Positions 46,801-55,216 are shown, counted from the first letter of the stretch. The stretch: 64,000 nucleotides of DNA from Hymenobacter chitinivorans DSM 11115 (GCF_002797555.1 NZ_PGFA01000001.1:1612001-1676000), one strand, 5' to 3'. The notes: generated by a model not told the origin, from the letters alone. Numbers and translations: made by a program.

Positions 46801-46979
46801 GCCTGCAGATCTTCAACGCCCTGGGCCAGCTGGTAGCCACGCTCTACGACGAGCCCGCCACCGCCGGCCAGCTCTACCAGCGCCCCCTCGACAGCAAAGC
46901 CCTGCCCGCCGGCCTCTACACCTGCCGCCTGCTGCTGGGCGGCCAAGTTCAGACCCAGAAGCTCATGATTGAGAAATAG
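43881..46979 (+). CDS. Secreted PL11 rhamnogalacturonan lyase with C-terminal modules and T9SS signal
   Basis: A 1032-residue extracellular or cell-surface lyase. Signal peptide MKTTLLQGRRAWLLCLAWLLLTLPTQAQ. PL11 propeller (about 30-615) with SVADLNGDGQYEVVVKWDPSNAKDN, VYDLDSDGKAEVAVKTADGTVDGQG and DVDGDGRDEVCNG. Then follow a fibronectin-like segment, a HYR-like domain (about 715-795, VDNGSSDAYGI), a PKD-like domain (to about 890), a Cys/His motif (about 893-935, CGNKNDKVLVCHHGKLLC to AHLTNHQDQLATC), and a type A sorting domain (EAYPNPFAERTTISFR). About half identical by eye to the 25669 lyase in the propeller, but with export by the type IX route. The start at 43881 begins the signal peptide; upstream frame sequence overlaps the regulatory site. 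Confidence 0.93.
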   Translation: MKTTLLQGRRAWLLCLAWLLLTLPTQAQKFLEKLNRGVVAVRTSPSQVYVGWRLFGNDPAGISFNVYRGATKANPTPITGSTNFVDNTSANATYSVRAVINGVEQAGSATAPTLSQQFLKVPLQVPAGGTTPAGEAYTYSANDCSVADLNGDGQYEVVVKWDPSNAKDNSQSGYTGNVYLDAYTLSGTRLWRIDLGRNIRAGAHYTQLMVYDLDSDGKAEVAVKTADGTVDGQGKVIGSAGADYRNSAGYILSGPEFLTVFNGQTGAAMATTNFVPARGTVSSWGDSYGNRVDRFVSAIAYLDGQRPSLVMGRGYYTRLVRVAWDWRGGQLTQRWVFDSNTTGNSAYAGQGNHQLTVGDVDGDGRDEVCNGASTIDDNGRGLFSSGAGHGDALHMSDLSPDRPGQEVWQCQEEPAKYGTNGLQLRDARTGQLIFGVPTTGDVGRAMAADIDPRYKGAEVWGSTGGVYTCTGQQISTSRPSINFGLWWDGDLQRELLDGDKIDKWNPATNSVTRLASIYAEPFNMGYNNSTKRNPGVSADVLGDWREEVITRSLDNQSLIVLTTTIPTSYRLPTLMHDAQYRTQVALQNSAYNQPPHPSYYLGGGMAPPPTPNITLVGATTTRLGSSATNVAPVSGDAATQPDNLTLRWNGTASRYHVFVGASPQSLELVATTAETSLLLAAQAELKQYYWRVDALYDGDESRDGETVAGEVWSFTTVDNVPPLALAKDISVTLDATGQARISGADVDNGSSDAYGIASLLVSPAVFSCATLGANPVTLTVTDDNGNSATAPATVTVLGSLPTAAITVTPGSSVYTGGAPTTLYLGYGPQSVTLTASGGLRYQWSPAASLSDAAAAAPVFTAATPGTYAYTVTVTNEYGCTATASVTLKVVEARCGNKNDKVLVCHHGKLLCVDNSAVAAHLTNHQDQLATCATDPAGEARTAAAESAGVFEAYPNPFAERTTISFRSAQTAAARLQIFNALGQLVATLYDEPATAGQLYQRPLDSKALPAGLYTCRLLLGGQVQTQKLMIEK

Positions 46980-47343
46980 TTTCTGGCAACGAGCCACCGC
47001 ATGATGTACAAATCAGGCGGCACAAGCATCCCTTTTGGTAGAATTCACCGCTAATCCCGATGGATATACAGTAAAGCAAATTGGCCTTGCCTGGTTACCT
47101 ATTTGCGTAAACAGATGCGGATAATTAATTTTACTGTATACCTGTTTTGTGCAAAAGGTAGATGCCAGGGTGTTGGGTTTGGTATGCGTGCCGGTAAATA
47201 GGAGTAGGATGTTTACTCCTGATTCGGAGCGTGAAACACCTTTTCCGGGCGTAGGGCTGCCGGACATAGCCAAGCGTTGTCCAGGCCTGCATCAAAAGCA
47301 GGAGAGGAATGATTAATGGCGGGCAAATCCGCTGCGGGTGAAG
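46980..47343. other. Convergent intergenic region, no gene recognised
   Basis: AT-richer than the surroundings. Short frames here lack family features. It ends in a left-truncated palindromic element. I see no promoter, as both flanking genes end here. Confidence 0.45.
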
Positions 47344-47489
47344 GTTGCGAAGGACCTTCCTTACTGAGTCACAAGCCTTATTAAATGTGAAAAGTCCTTT
47401 TCTGCCTACGCGGAAAAGGGCTTTTGCACGTTGGCAGAGGCTGTAGTCAGTTAGGCGAGGAAGGTCCTTCACTGCGTTCAGGATGACAG
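47344..47489. repeat. Palindromic dispersed element, copy lacking its left tip
   Basis: The left arm starts at GCGAAGGACCTTCC without TCATCCTGAG. The centre AAAGTCCTTTTCTGCC / GGAAAAGGGCTTTT and the right end GGATGACAG (47489) are intact. It is followed by a short AACAACTTACAACTGACAAC run to 47521. Confidence 0.78.
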
Positions 47490-47526
47490 GTCTAACAACT
47501 TACAACTGACAACTACCAACTAAGGC

Positions 47527-49500
47527 TCACCGCAGCAGTGTGATGGTGCCGTGCTGCACCACGCGTTTACCGGTTTCGTCGGTGGCTTCGAAGCGCCAGA
47601 CGTAGGCGCCGGGCACGGGTTGCTCATTGCCCACCCGCCCGTTCCAGGTTTGGGTCCGGTCGGTGCCGCGGAACACCTGCTGGCCGTTGCGGTCCACGAC
47701 GGTGAAGGTGAACGTAGACAGGAACCGCCCTTTCACTTCCAGCACGTCGTTGAGCCCGTCGCCGTTGGGCGTAAAGGCCGTGGGCAGCACCACTTTCATT
47801 TCCCGGGCTACCACGGCAATATTGGAGTAGCTGGGCTGGCTCAGGCCGGGGCTGGTGGCCGCAATACGGTAGCGCAATACCTGCCGGTCGGGGGGCGGAG
47901 CTTGGTCCAGAAACGCCTGGCCAGTGGCATTGGCGGCGGGCTGGCTGAGTACCGCGCCGTTGGCATCCACGAGCTGCACGGTGTACTGCACGGCCGGGTC
48001 GGGGCCGCGTAGCTCGCTCCAGCTCAGCTGCACGGAGCTGCTCTCCAGGTCGGCGGCTTTGGCCGTGAGCAGCACCGGGCAAAAGGGCGCACTCAAGGCC
48101 GAGGTATTGCCGCAGTCGTCCACGAACTGGGCCTGGTAGCAGGCCACGGCCTCGGGGGTGAAGCGCTGGGTGGAGTCGCGCAGACTGCGGCGGCCGGTCA
48201 GCCCGATTTCGGTGGGCGTGCCGGTGGCGGTACTGCGCAGGTAGCGCACCCGCCCGCCGGCTGGCAGACCCGGTACGGTGGCCGTGAGCTGCACCTGATT
48301 GGCGGGCGTGAAGCTGGCCACCAGCTGGGGCACGGGTCGCACCGGGCTGGGCGTGGTCGTCACGCAGGCCTCGTTGGAAACCACGGTAGTACGGGCCACG
48401 GCCGGGCCGCTCAGGGCTTCGAGCTGGTAGCAGTACTGCACCCCGCAGGTCACGGCCGCGTCGGTGTAGCGGGTAGAGCCGGCGGGCAATGTGGCCAGCA
48501 CCTGGCCGTTGCGCCGGAGCGAATATGAAGCGCCCGTGCCGCCGAAGGTCAGCTCGTTTTGCCCGTTGGTGGAAGTAGCGGCCAGGAAAAGGGCGCAGAC
48601 CGGCGGCGACACCGGCAGAGCCGCCGACTGGCACACGTCCCGGATGGCGACGCGGTAGCACTCCGGGCCGGCCACGGGGCTGAGCGTGGCGCCGGTGCCC
48701 GAGAAAACGGCCTGGGGCAGGGAGCGGTAGCCGCCGGGGCTAGCCGCATCGGCCTGCTGGAGCTCGTAGCGGTAGCCGGTTGGCAAGGCATCGAGCTGCA
48801 ACTGCAAGCTTGTGCCCGAAAGCGCCAAATGGCGAATAACCGGGGTGGGCGGGGCGGCCAGGGTGGCGTAGGTGGTGCTGTCGGCGCCCACGCACAGGCC
48901 GCCCGAGGCGTAAAATCCCTTGACCACAATTTTGCCCGTAGTGCTGCCCACGGCATATACCTGCGGACCGGCGCCCTTGCTCACGGGCTGCACCGCTCCA
49001 TCATTGATGCGGATGGAGTAAGCATCATACGCCTGGTCGGTAACGTTGACGCGCACGAAGCCGGGGGCGCAGGCTTCGACCTGAAACGTGGGCTTGGTGG
49101 TGGCAAATACTTCGTAGACCCGCAGGAAAATAGTGCCGGTACCAGCTCCGGCCTGGGCGTTTTCGGCTACCGTAACCGGGCCGGGCTGGGTGGGCGTGAA
49201 GGTGGCCGTGCGGCTGCTGTAGCCGGTGCAGGGTGCCGAGGTACGGGCCCCGGGCACAAACTGGTAGTACAGCGCGTTGCGGTCCACGCCGGCGCGGCCG
49301 GGGCAGGTAATGACGATGCGCACCGGCCGGCCCACGCAGAAGCTTTGCACGGGCTGGTTGGTTTGCACGTCGAAGGCCTCGAAAGGCTGGTCACAGTTGC
49401 TGGGCAGCGGGTCCAGGCACTGGGCCGGGACCAGGCGGGCTGCCCCGAGCAGGACCAGCAGCAGACAGGCGAAGAGGCGGAAGGAATTCACAGTGCTCAT
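47527..49500 (-). CDS. Large secreted protein with gliding-type (CHU_C) C-terminal domain
   Basis: A 657-residue exported protein, probably a surface-attached adhesin-like protein. Signal peptide MSTVNSFRLFACLLLVLLGAARLVPAQ at the ATG 49500; the longer frame translates a palindromic repeat. The middle has several fibronectin-III-like beta domains, each with Cys pairs (AVTCGVQYCYQLEALSG, AVACYQAQFVDDCGN). The end VLPTAFTPNGDGLNDVLEVKGRF to VPGAYVWRFEATDETGKRVVQHGTITLLR is the type B sorting domain used by type IX secretion. No enzymatic motif. Monocistronic, between two palindromic elements. Confidence 0.88.
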   Translation of the reverse strand: MSTVNSFRLFACLLLVLLGAARLVPAQCLDPLPSNCDQPFEAFDVQTNQPVQSFCVGRPVRIVITCPGRAGVDRNALYYQFVPGARTSAPCTGYSSRTATFTPTQPGPVTVAENAQAGAGTGTIFLRVYEVFATTKPTFQVEACAPGFVRVNVTDQAYDAYSIRINDGAVQPVSKGAGPQVYAVGSTTGKIVVKGFYASGGLCVGADSTTYATLAAPPTPVIRHLALSGTSLQLQLDALPTGYRYELQQADAASPGGYRSLPQAVFSGTGATLSPVAGPECYRVAIRDVCQSAALPVSPPVCALFLAATSTNGQNELTFGGTGASYSLRRNGQVLATLPAGSTRYTDAAVTCGVQYCYQLEALSGPAVARTTVVSNEACVTTTPSPVRPVPQLVASFTPANQVQLTATVPGLPAGGRVRYLRSTATGTPTEIGLTGRRSLRDSTQRFTPEAVACYQAQFVDDCGNTSALSAPFCPVLLTAKAADLESSSVQLSWSELRGPDPAVQYTVQLVDANGAVLSQPAANATGQAFLDQAPPPDRQVLRYRIAATSPGLSQPSYSNIAVVAREMKVVLPTAFTPNGDGLNDVLEVKGRFLSTFTFTVVDRNGQQVFRGTDRTQTWNGRVGNEQPVPGAYVWRFEATDETGKRVVQHGTITLLR

Positions 49501-49568
49501 AACGTAGGACACCCGCAGTTGCGTTTGGCCGCGGGCTAAAATAGGCAAGACCCGCGCAATAATAGGTC

Positions 49569-49734
49569 GTCGGTCATCCTGAGCTTGCGAAGGACCTTCC
49601 TTCCCTAATTGATAAGCGGTATTCAACGCACAAAAGCCCTCTACCACCGCACGGCAGTAAAGGGCTTTGCACGTTGGCAGAAGCTGTAGTGGGGTAGGCG
49701 AGGAAGGTCCTTCGCTTTGCTCAGGATGACCGAC
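49569..49734. repeat. Palindromic dispersed element, complete copy (166 bp)
   Basis: Ends GTCGGTCATCC (49569-49579) and GGATGACCGAC (49724-49734), inner arms GCGAAGGACCTTCC and GGAAGGTCCTTCGC, centre AAAGCCCT / AAAGGGCTTT then GCACGTTGGCAGAAGCTGTAGT. It is the cleanest copy for defining the element. Confidence 0.85.
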
Positions 49735-49767
49735 CTAACAGCGTCCCCACATCCTGGCCGCCCCGGC

Positions 49768-51267
49768 CTATGGCCACTCGTAGCCACGCACGAAGGCGGC
49801 GGCGGCGTGCAGATCGGGGTAGAGGATCCGGTCCCGGCTCACGAACTTGACCTTCTCGCGGAAGGCTTCTACCACTTGCTCCAGCTGGGGCGAGGTGCGG
49901 GCCGGGCGGCGGAAAGCCAGAGCCTGGCAGGCATTCAGGAGCTCGATGCCCAGAATCTGCTCCACGTTGTCGAGGACCCGGCGGGCCTTGGTGGCGGCGT
50001 TGGCGCCCATGCTCACGTGGTCTTCCTGCCCGTTGCTGCTCACGATGCTGTCCACCGAGGCCGGGGTGCAGAGCTGCTTGTTCTGGCTCACGATGCCGGC
50101 GGCGGTGTACTGTGGAATCATAAAGCCCGAGTTCAAACCTGGCTCGGCCACCAGGAAAGGTGGCAAACCACGCTGCCCGCCAATGAGCTGGTAGGTGCGC
50201 CGCTCCGAAATGCTGCCCAGCTCGGCCACGGCAATGGCCAGAAAGTCGAGGGCCAGGGCCAGGGGCTGGCCGTGGAAGTTGCCCCCGGAAAGAATCAGGT
50301 CGTCGTCGGGGAAGATGTTGGGGTTGTCGGTTACGGCGTTGCACTCGGTTTCGAACACCTGGGCCACGTAGGCCAGCGCGTCGCGGGAGGCGCCGTGCAC
50401 CTGGGGCTGGCAGCGGAAGGAGTAGGGGTCCTGCACGGCCGTTTTGGGCTGCTGCTGCAACTCACTGCCCTGCAAAAAGCCCCGAATCCGCTCGGCCACT
50501 TGAAGCTGCCCGGCGTGGGGCCGGATCTGGTGCAGGCGGTGGTCGAAGGGCTCGGCGCGGCCGTCGAAGGCTTCCAACGACAGGCTGCCGATGACGTCGG
50601 CGGCCTGGGCCAGGCGCTCGGCCCGCAGCAGGCCGTGCACGCCGTAGGCCAGCATAAACTGGGTGCCGTTGAGTAGCGCCAGCCCTTCCTTGGCTTCGAG
50701 CGTAATGGGCGTCCAGCTAAAGAGGTGGTGGGCATCGGCGGCCTGCAGGCGGTAGCCTTCGTAATTCACCTCACCCAGGCCTACCAAAGGCAGGCACAGG
50801 TGAGCCAGGGGGGCCAAATCCCCGCTGGCGCCCAAGGAGCCCTGCTGGTACACCACCGGCAGAATGCCGCGGTTGTAGAAGTCGAGCAGGCGCTGCACGG
50901 TGGCCAGCTGCACCCCGCTGTGGCCGTAGCTCAGGCTCTGGGCCTTGAGCAGCAGCATCAGGCGCACCAGCTCGGCGGGCACTTCCTCGCCCGTGCCGCA
51001 GGCGTGCGACATCATCAGGTTCACTTGCAGCTGCTGCCGCTCCTCGGGGGCAATGCCGGTGTTGCAGAGGGCCCCAAAGCCGGTATTGATGCCGTACACC
51101 GGCGCGTCGGATTCCCGCAGGCGGTTGTGCAGGTAGTTGTAGCAGTCCGTTATCCGCTGGGTGGCGGCGGGGCTGAGCTTGACGGTTTGCTGGCTGGCCA
51201 GCAGCTGGCGCAGGGTTGGTAAATCGAGGTGGGTGGAGGGGTCGAGGTAGAAAACGTCGGCAGGCAT
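49768..51267 (-). CDS. hutH: Histidine ammonia-lyase
   Basis: Converts L-histidine to trans-urocanate and ammonia, the first step of histidine catabolism. The 499-residue product carries the self-cyclising Ala-Ser-Gly that makes the MIO cofactor (GSLGASGDLAPLAHL). YGINTGFGALCNTGI, MMSHACGTGEEVP and PNIFPDDDLILSGGNFHGQPLA are conserved segments. No other hut gene is nearby. It lies downstream of hisS in the same direction but 558 bp away across a heavily structured region, so it is unlikely to be simply co-transcribed. Confidence 0.93.
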   Translation of the reverse strand: MPADVFYLDPSTHLDLPTLRQLLASQQTVKLSPAATQRITDCYNYLHNRLRESDAPVYGINTGFGALCNTGIAPEERQQLQVNLMMSHACGTGEEVPAELVRLMLLLKAQSLSYGHSGVQLATVQRLLDFYNRGILPVVYQQGSLGASGDLAPLAHLCLPLVGLGEVNYEGYRLQAADAHHLFSWTPITLEAKEGLALLNGTQFMLAYGVHGLLRAERLAQAADVIGSLSLEAFDGRAEPFDHRLHQIRPHAGQLQVAERIRGFLQGSELQQQPKTAVQDPYSFRCQPQVHGASRDALAYVAQVFETECNAVTDNPNIFPDDDLILSGGNFHGQPLALALDFLAIAVAELGSISERRTYQLIGGQRGLPPFLVAEPGLNSGFMIPQYTAAGIVSQNKQLCTPASVDSIVSSNGQEDHVSMGANAATKARRVLDNVEQILGIELLNACQALAFRRPARTSPQLEQVVEAFREKVKFVSRDRILYPDLHAAAAFVRGYEWP

Positions 51268-51386
51268 GCGGGTGGGTGAAAAGAAAAACTTGGGTGGCTG
51301 GCAAGTTCCTCAAATCTTTTGGAACCGGCCACGTCCCCGCGCAATTTGCCCGGCCAGCCCCACCGACGGCTGCCGGAAAGCATTCT

Positions 51387-51538
51387 GCGCAGTCGCTCGG
51401 CTAGTGCCGAGTGACACCTATGCAGAGGGGCTCTGCCCCGAGCGTCCCGCGCCGTGTGGCCGTTCTAGCGGCGCGGATTAATTCGCAGCAGAGCTGCTCA
51501 CGCGTAATCGTCACTCGGCAATAGCCGAGCGACTGCGC
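51387..51538. repeat. 29-nt inverted repeat whose arms are themselves hairpins
   Basis: 51387-51415 and 51510-51538 are complementary with one mismatch. Each arm folds alone (GTCGCTCGGC / GCCGAGTGAC). The enclosed sequence has further short hairpins such as GCAGAG-GGG-CTCTGC and CGCGCCG / CGGCGCG. Confidence 0.8.
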
Positions 51539-51596
51539 GGAAACAAGCCCTAACGGCTGTCAAAAGGCATTCCGCATTTTAGAATGCGTAAAATCA

Positions 51597-51762
51597 GCTT
51601 CCGCGACGCATTCCGCGTTTCGGAATGGATAAAATCAGGTTCGGCAACGCATTCTAAAATGAGGAGCGGCCCGCTGAACGTTCCGCAGGCCATTCCAAAA
51701 TGCGGAACGCGTTGCGGAGCGTTCAGCGGGCCGCTCTAAAACGCGGAATGCGTCGCGGAAGC
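51597..51762. repeat. Three-tier nested palindrome between hisS and hutH
   Basis: Outer arms 51597-51620 / 51739-51762 (24 bp perfect), middle arms 51665-51680 / 51720-51735 (16 bp perfect) and inner arms CGTTCCGCA / TGCGGAACG (51679-51687 / 51701-51709). The word GCATTC with CCGC or TAAAATG variants recurs through 51567-51778. Confidence 0.85.
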
Positions 51763-51825
51763 CTCCACGACGCATTCTGGTACTCAGCCGGTGGGTTTGC
51801 CGCCGCGGCGGCCGGCCCGCCGAAA

Positions 51826-53226
51826 CTAGGCCAGCGTGGCTAGCACTTCGGCCAGCGTCAGGGTTTTTTCTTCGCCGGTGCGCAGCTCCTTGAGCTTGAA
51901 CTGACCCGCGGCCCGCTCCTCGGGGCCCTGAATGAGCACGTAGGGAATACCCTTGGCGTCGGCGTACTTGAATTGCTGGGCCAGCTTCTTGCTTTCCGGG
52001 TACATTTCGCTCGGCACCCCGGCCGCCCGCAGCTCCCGCAGCACCGGCAGCAGCTGGCGCATGCCCTCGGCGTCGAAGTTGGTAAGCAGGCAGCGGGTGG
52101 TAGCGGCGGCGCTTTCGGGGAAGAGCTGGAGCTCCTCCAGGCAGTCGTAGAGCCGATCGACGCCGAAGGAGAAGCCCACGCCCGACACGCCCGGCAGGCC
52201 GAAGGCGCCCGTGAGGTTGTCGTAGCGGCCCCCGCCGCTCACGCTGCCCATGTTCACGTTGTTGATCTTGATTTCGAAGATGCAGCCCGTGTAGTAGGAG
52301 AGGCCCCGGGCCAGGGTCGGGTCAAATTCGAGGCGTTCGAACTGCTCGAAGCCGAAGCTGGTGAGGAAGTCCACGACCTGGCCCAGCTCCTGCAAGCCCT
52401 TGTAGGCGTCGGGGGCATCGGTGGGCACCTGGGCGGCGCCAAAAGCGGTGCGCAGCTTGTCCAGCTTGTTGGTAAACGAGCCCTCCACGGCCAGCAGGCC
52501 AAACAACTGCTCGGCGGCCGCCGCCGAAAAGCCCCGCTCCAGGAGCTCCTTGGTTACCCCGTCACGCCCGATTTTGTCGAGCTTGTCGATGGCCACGAAC
52601 AGGTCCGTTTCGCGGGCTTCGCTGCCCAGGGCCTGGTAAATGTTGCGCAGCACCCCGCGGTGGTTGATTTTGATGGTATAGTCCGTCAACCCCAGCGCGT
52701 TCAGCACCTCGCTCATCATCAGCACGATTTCGGCCTCGCAGAGCAGCGAATCGGTGCCCACTACGTCGGCGTCGCACTGGTAAAACTCCCGGTAGCGGCC
52801 GCGCTGGGGCCGGTCGGCGCGCCACACGGGCTGAATCTGGTAGCGCTTGAAGGGGAACGTGAGCGTGCCGCGGTTCATAACCACGTAGCGGGCGAAGGGC
52901 ACCGTCAGGTCGTAACGCAGGCCCTTTTCGGCCACTTTGGGCAGCACCCGGCGGGTGGCTTTGCCGTCCTCGTTCTGCAAATCCTCGACCGTGACGTCCT
53001 TGAGGAAGTCGCCCGAATTGAGGACTTTAAACAGGAGCTGGTCGCCCTCGTCGCCGTATTTGCCGGTCAGCACCGACAGGTTTTCCAGGGTCGGGGTTTC
53101 CAGGGGGGCGTAGCCGAACTTCTCGAAGGTGCGGCGGATAATGCCGAAAATATAGTTGCGGCGGGCCACCACGGCCGGGCCAAAGTCGCGGGTGCCTTTC
53201 GGAATGCTGGGTTTCTGAACGCTCAT
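51826..53226 (-). CDS. hisS: Histidyl-tRNA synthetase
   Basis: Class II synthetase of 466 residues that charges tRNA-His. N-terminal PSIPKGTRDFGP and motif 1 region, motif 2 FKRYQIQPVWRADRPQRGRYREFYQCDADVVG, the histidine-specific LSYYTGCIFEIK, motif 3 GVSGVGFSFGVDRLYDCLEEL, and a C-terminal anticodon-binding domain (RCLLTNFDAEGMRQLLPVLRELRAAGVPSEMYPESKKLAQQFKYA). Length is normal. It is transcribed divergently from an AraC-family gene. Confidence 0.96.
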   Translation of the reverse strand: MSVQKPSIPKGTRDFGPAVVARRNYIFGIIRRTFEKFGYAPLETPTLENLSVLTGKYGDEGDQLLFKVLNSGDFLKDVTVEDLQNEDGKATRRVLPKVAEKGLRYDLTVPFARYVVMNRGTLTFPFKRYQIQPVWRADRPQRGRYREFYQCDADVVGTDSLLCEAEIVLMMSEVLNALGLTDYTIKINHRGVLRNIYQALGSEARETDLFVAIDKLDKIGRDGVTKELLERGFSAAAAEQLFGLLAVEGSFTNKLDKLRTAFGAAQVPTDAPDAYKGLQELGQVVDFLTSFGFEQFERLEFDPTLARGLSYYTGCIFEIKINNVNMGSVSGGGRYDNLTGAFGLPGVSGVGFSFGVDRLYDCLEELQLFPESAAATTRCLLTNFDAEGMRQLLPVLRELRAAGVPSEMYPESKKLAQQFKYADAKGIPYVLIQGPEERAAGQFKLKELRTGEEKTLTLAEVLATLA

Positions 53227-53440
53227 CGGGTGTTATGCGGAATGATGGCGCGAAGGTACAACGCCCCGGCTGACTTCTGCCAGCAACAATCGGGCAAGGC
53301 CGGGCCGGCGGGTTTCACATCATCATGTGGGCCCCGCTGCCGTTTTTCTACAATGCCCGGCGGCCCCGGAAGTCGTATCTTCATCGGGTTGGCATTGCGC
53401 GGGTCGGCGGCGGCGGCGTGGGTGGCCCGCCCCTTACATC

Positions 53441-54229
53441 ATGCACGTTCAGTCTTTTCCTCCGGCCCCGGAACTAGCCCCCTACGTCGAGCAGTACTCC
53501 CTCTGGGATTACGAAGCCGCCACGGCCGCGCCCGGCCGGCCCCCGGTGTTGCTGGGCCTGATCAACGGGATTCACGTGCTGGGCTACCCCGAGCCGGGCG
53601 CGGCACCGGGCCCCGCGGCCGGACCGGTCGTGGAGCTGCTGGGCTTTACCACCCGCCGCCAGCTGTATCCGCCCGCCGGCAGCCGGGTGGGTCTGCTGGG
53701 CGTGTATTTGCAGCCCACGGGCTTTTACAGTCTGTTTGGCCAGCCCGTGGCCGGGCCCCAGCCCGCCGACCCCGCCGGGCCCATTCAGCGTTTTGCCCGG
53801 GAGCTGGCCTGGTGCGTGCGCCAAAGCCCGCTGGCGCCCGTAGCGGCGGCTGAGGAGCTGCTGCGGCGCCACATTCGGCGGGAGCCGCCGCGGCCGGCCG
53901 CCATGGCTCCGGTGGCGGCCACTATTCGAAACCAGCACGGGCAGGTAGCCCTGGAAGACCTGGCCCGGGCTGCCCAGCTGAGCCGGCGGCAGCTGGAGCG
54001 GCGCTTCGTGGCCGAGGTGGGCATTACGCCCAAGCTCTACGCCCGCATTGCCCGCTTCAACCACGTATTTCAGCTGCTGGAGCAGGAGCCCCTGCTACCC
54101 TGGCCCGATATCAGCTACCAGTGCGGCTACTTCGACCAGGCCCACTTCATCCGGGAGTTTCGCAGTTTCACGGGTGAGGCGCCCGGCCACTACCTGCAGC
54201 AGTACCACGCCGCGGCCCGGGTTTCGTAG
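53441..54229 (+). CDS. AraC-family transcriptional regulator
   Basis: A 262-residue regulator with an N-terminal ligand/dimer domain of the DUF6597 type (MHVQSFPPAPELAPYVEQYSLWDYE; LLGVYLQPTGFYSLFG) and a C-terminal double helix-turn-helix (QVALEDLARAAQLSRRQLERRFVAEVGITPKLYARIARFNHVFQLL and SYQCGYFDQAHFIREFRSFTGEAPGHYL). The start at 53441 matches the family N-terminus. Target genes are not evident; the nearby regions have no obvious repeated operator. Confidence 0.88.
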   Translation: MHVQSFPPAPELAPYVEQYSLWDYEAATAAPGRPPVLLGLINGIHVLGYPEPGAAPGPAAGPVVELLGFTTRRQLYPPAGSRVGLLGVYLQPTGFYSLFGQPVAGPQPADPAGPIQRFARELAWCVRQSPLAPVAAAEELLRRHIRREPPRPAAMAPVAATIRNQHGQVALEDLARAAQLSRRQLERRFVAEVGITPKLYARIARFNHVFQLLEQEPLLPWPDISYQCGYFDQAHFIREFRSFTGEAPGHYLQQYHAAARVS

Positions 54230-54394
54230 GCTGTTTTGGGGCCGTGTCGCTTTTATCCAATACTTCCGCCCGGCCCCATTGTATCTTGGGTTCGGTCATT
54301 CGTGCTCCCCCGCGCCGGTCATGCTGCTGGCGGCCTGCCTCCCTGCCGCGCCTGCGGGCGCCCATCTGCTGCCTTGCCTTCGACTGATCTTGCT

Positions 54395-54760
54395 ATGAAA
54401 ACGTACGTACTCGTGCGCCTGAGCCTGCTGATGCTGGCGCTGGGCGTCGCCTTGGCGGGAGCTGCGGCCCCGCTGCCCACGGGGGGCTACTGGAACGTGG
54501 AAACCAACCTGACCACCCGCGACTACACCATTATCCGCTTTTTCAACGACCAGAACCAACTCATCTACGAAGAGCGGATCGACAACCTGTGCCTGGGCTT
54601 AAGTAAAGACTCCGGACCCTGCCGGGCCACTACCCGGCAGCTCAACCTGGCCCTGCAGCAAGTGCTGCGCGACCCCGCCACGGCCCGCCAAACCACGACC
54701 ATGCTGGCCCTGCAGCTGGGCCAAAACCGCCGGGTGCAGCGCGTGTACGCTGTCCGCTGA
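54395..54760 (+). CDS. Small secreted protein, paralogue of the 60736-61113 protein
   Basis: A 121-residue exported protein of unknown function. Signal peptide MKTYVLVRLSLLMLALGVALAGA. The mature part aligns along its length with the 60736-61113 product: GYWNVETN, DYTIIRFF, LIYEERIDNLCLGLSK, CRATTRQLNLALQQVLR, NRRVQRVYAVR. Two conserved Cys may pair. The family looks lineage-restricted. It is convergent with the STAS-like gene, with a shared terminator. Confidence 0.8.
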   Translation: MKTYVLVRLSLLMLALGVALAGAAAPLPTGGYWNVETNLTTRDYTIIRFFNDQNQLIYEERIDNLCLGLSKDSGPCRATTRQLNLALQQVLRDPATARQTTTMLALQLGQNRRVQRVYAVR

Positions 54761-54816
54761 AGCTAGCCCCGCATTACTGGTTGGTAATGGCGGTTGCCAG
54801 CCGTTGCGTTATTGCC

Positions 54817-54847
54817 AAAGCCGACTGCAACTCAGTCGGCTTTCGGC
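54817..54847. terminator. Bidirectional terminator between small secreted protein and STAS-like gene
   Basis: AAAGCCGACTG (54817-54827) pairs with CAGTCGGCTTT (54833-54843) over a 5-nt loop. Confidence 0.85.
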
Positions 54848-54850
54848 TTT

Positions 54851-55216
54851 TCAGAGCGGAGCAAACGAGCCGGGGTCCATTCCGCCAATGGTTTCCGCAT
54901 CCAGCAGGGAAGGCACTACGAGGGGCTGGGATTCGGCGTCGAGGTCCAGGAAATGGTGGCGCACGTTGTCGGGCACGTGGCAAAGCACCAAGCGGCGGTT
55001 CTGGCAGTGCAGCAGGTAGGCGTAGGCCAGCAGTAGGTCGATGGCCTCGGCCGAGAGGTGGTCGAGCAGGCTACAGTCGACCCAGATGGCCGGTTTGGGG
55101 CTGCGGCTGGCCCGGTGCAGGGCCCGCGTCAGCTTGATTTCATCGGTAGCGTGGTGGGAAGGAGCCAGCACCAGCAGGTAGCTCTTGGGCAATTCCTCAC
55201 GATGAACATCAAGCAT
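54851..55216 (-). CDS. STAS-like domain protein
   Basis: A 121-residue cytosolic protein with the STAS pattern of anti-sigma-factor antagonists: KSYLLVLAPSH, KLTRALHRASRSPKPAIWVDCSLLDHLSAEAIDLLLAYAYLLHCQNRRLVLCHVPDNVRHHFLDLD. The usual phosphorylatable Ser/Thr would lie at DCSLLDHLSAEA. The ATG at 55216 gives the compact domain; an earlier frame start is less likely. No anti-sigma kinase is adjacent, so the partner is unknown. Confidence 0.72.
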   Translation of the reverse strand: MLDVHREELPKSYLLVLAPSHHATDEIKLTRALHRASRSPKPAIWVDCSLLDHLSAEAIDLLLAYAYLLHCQNRRLVLCHVPDNVRHHFLDLDAESQPLVVPSLLDAETIGGMDPGSFAPL

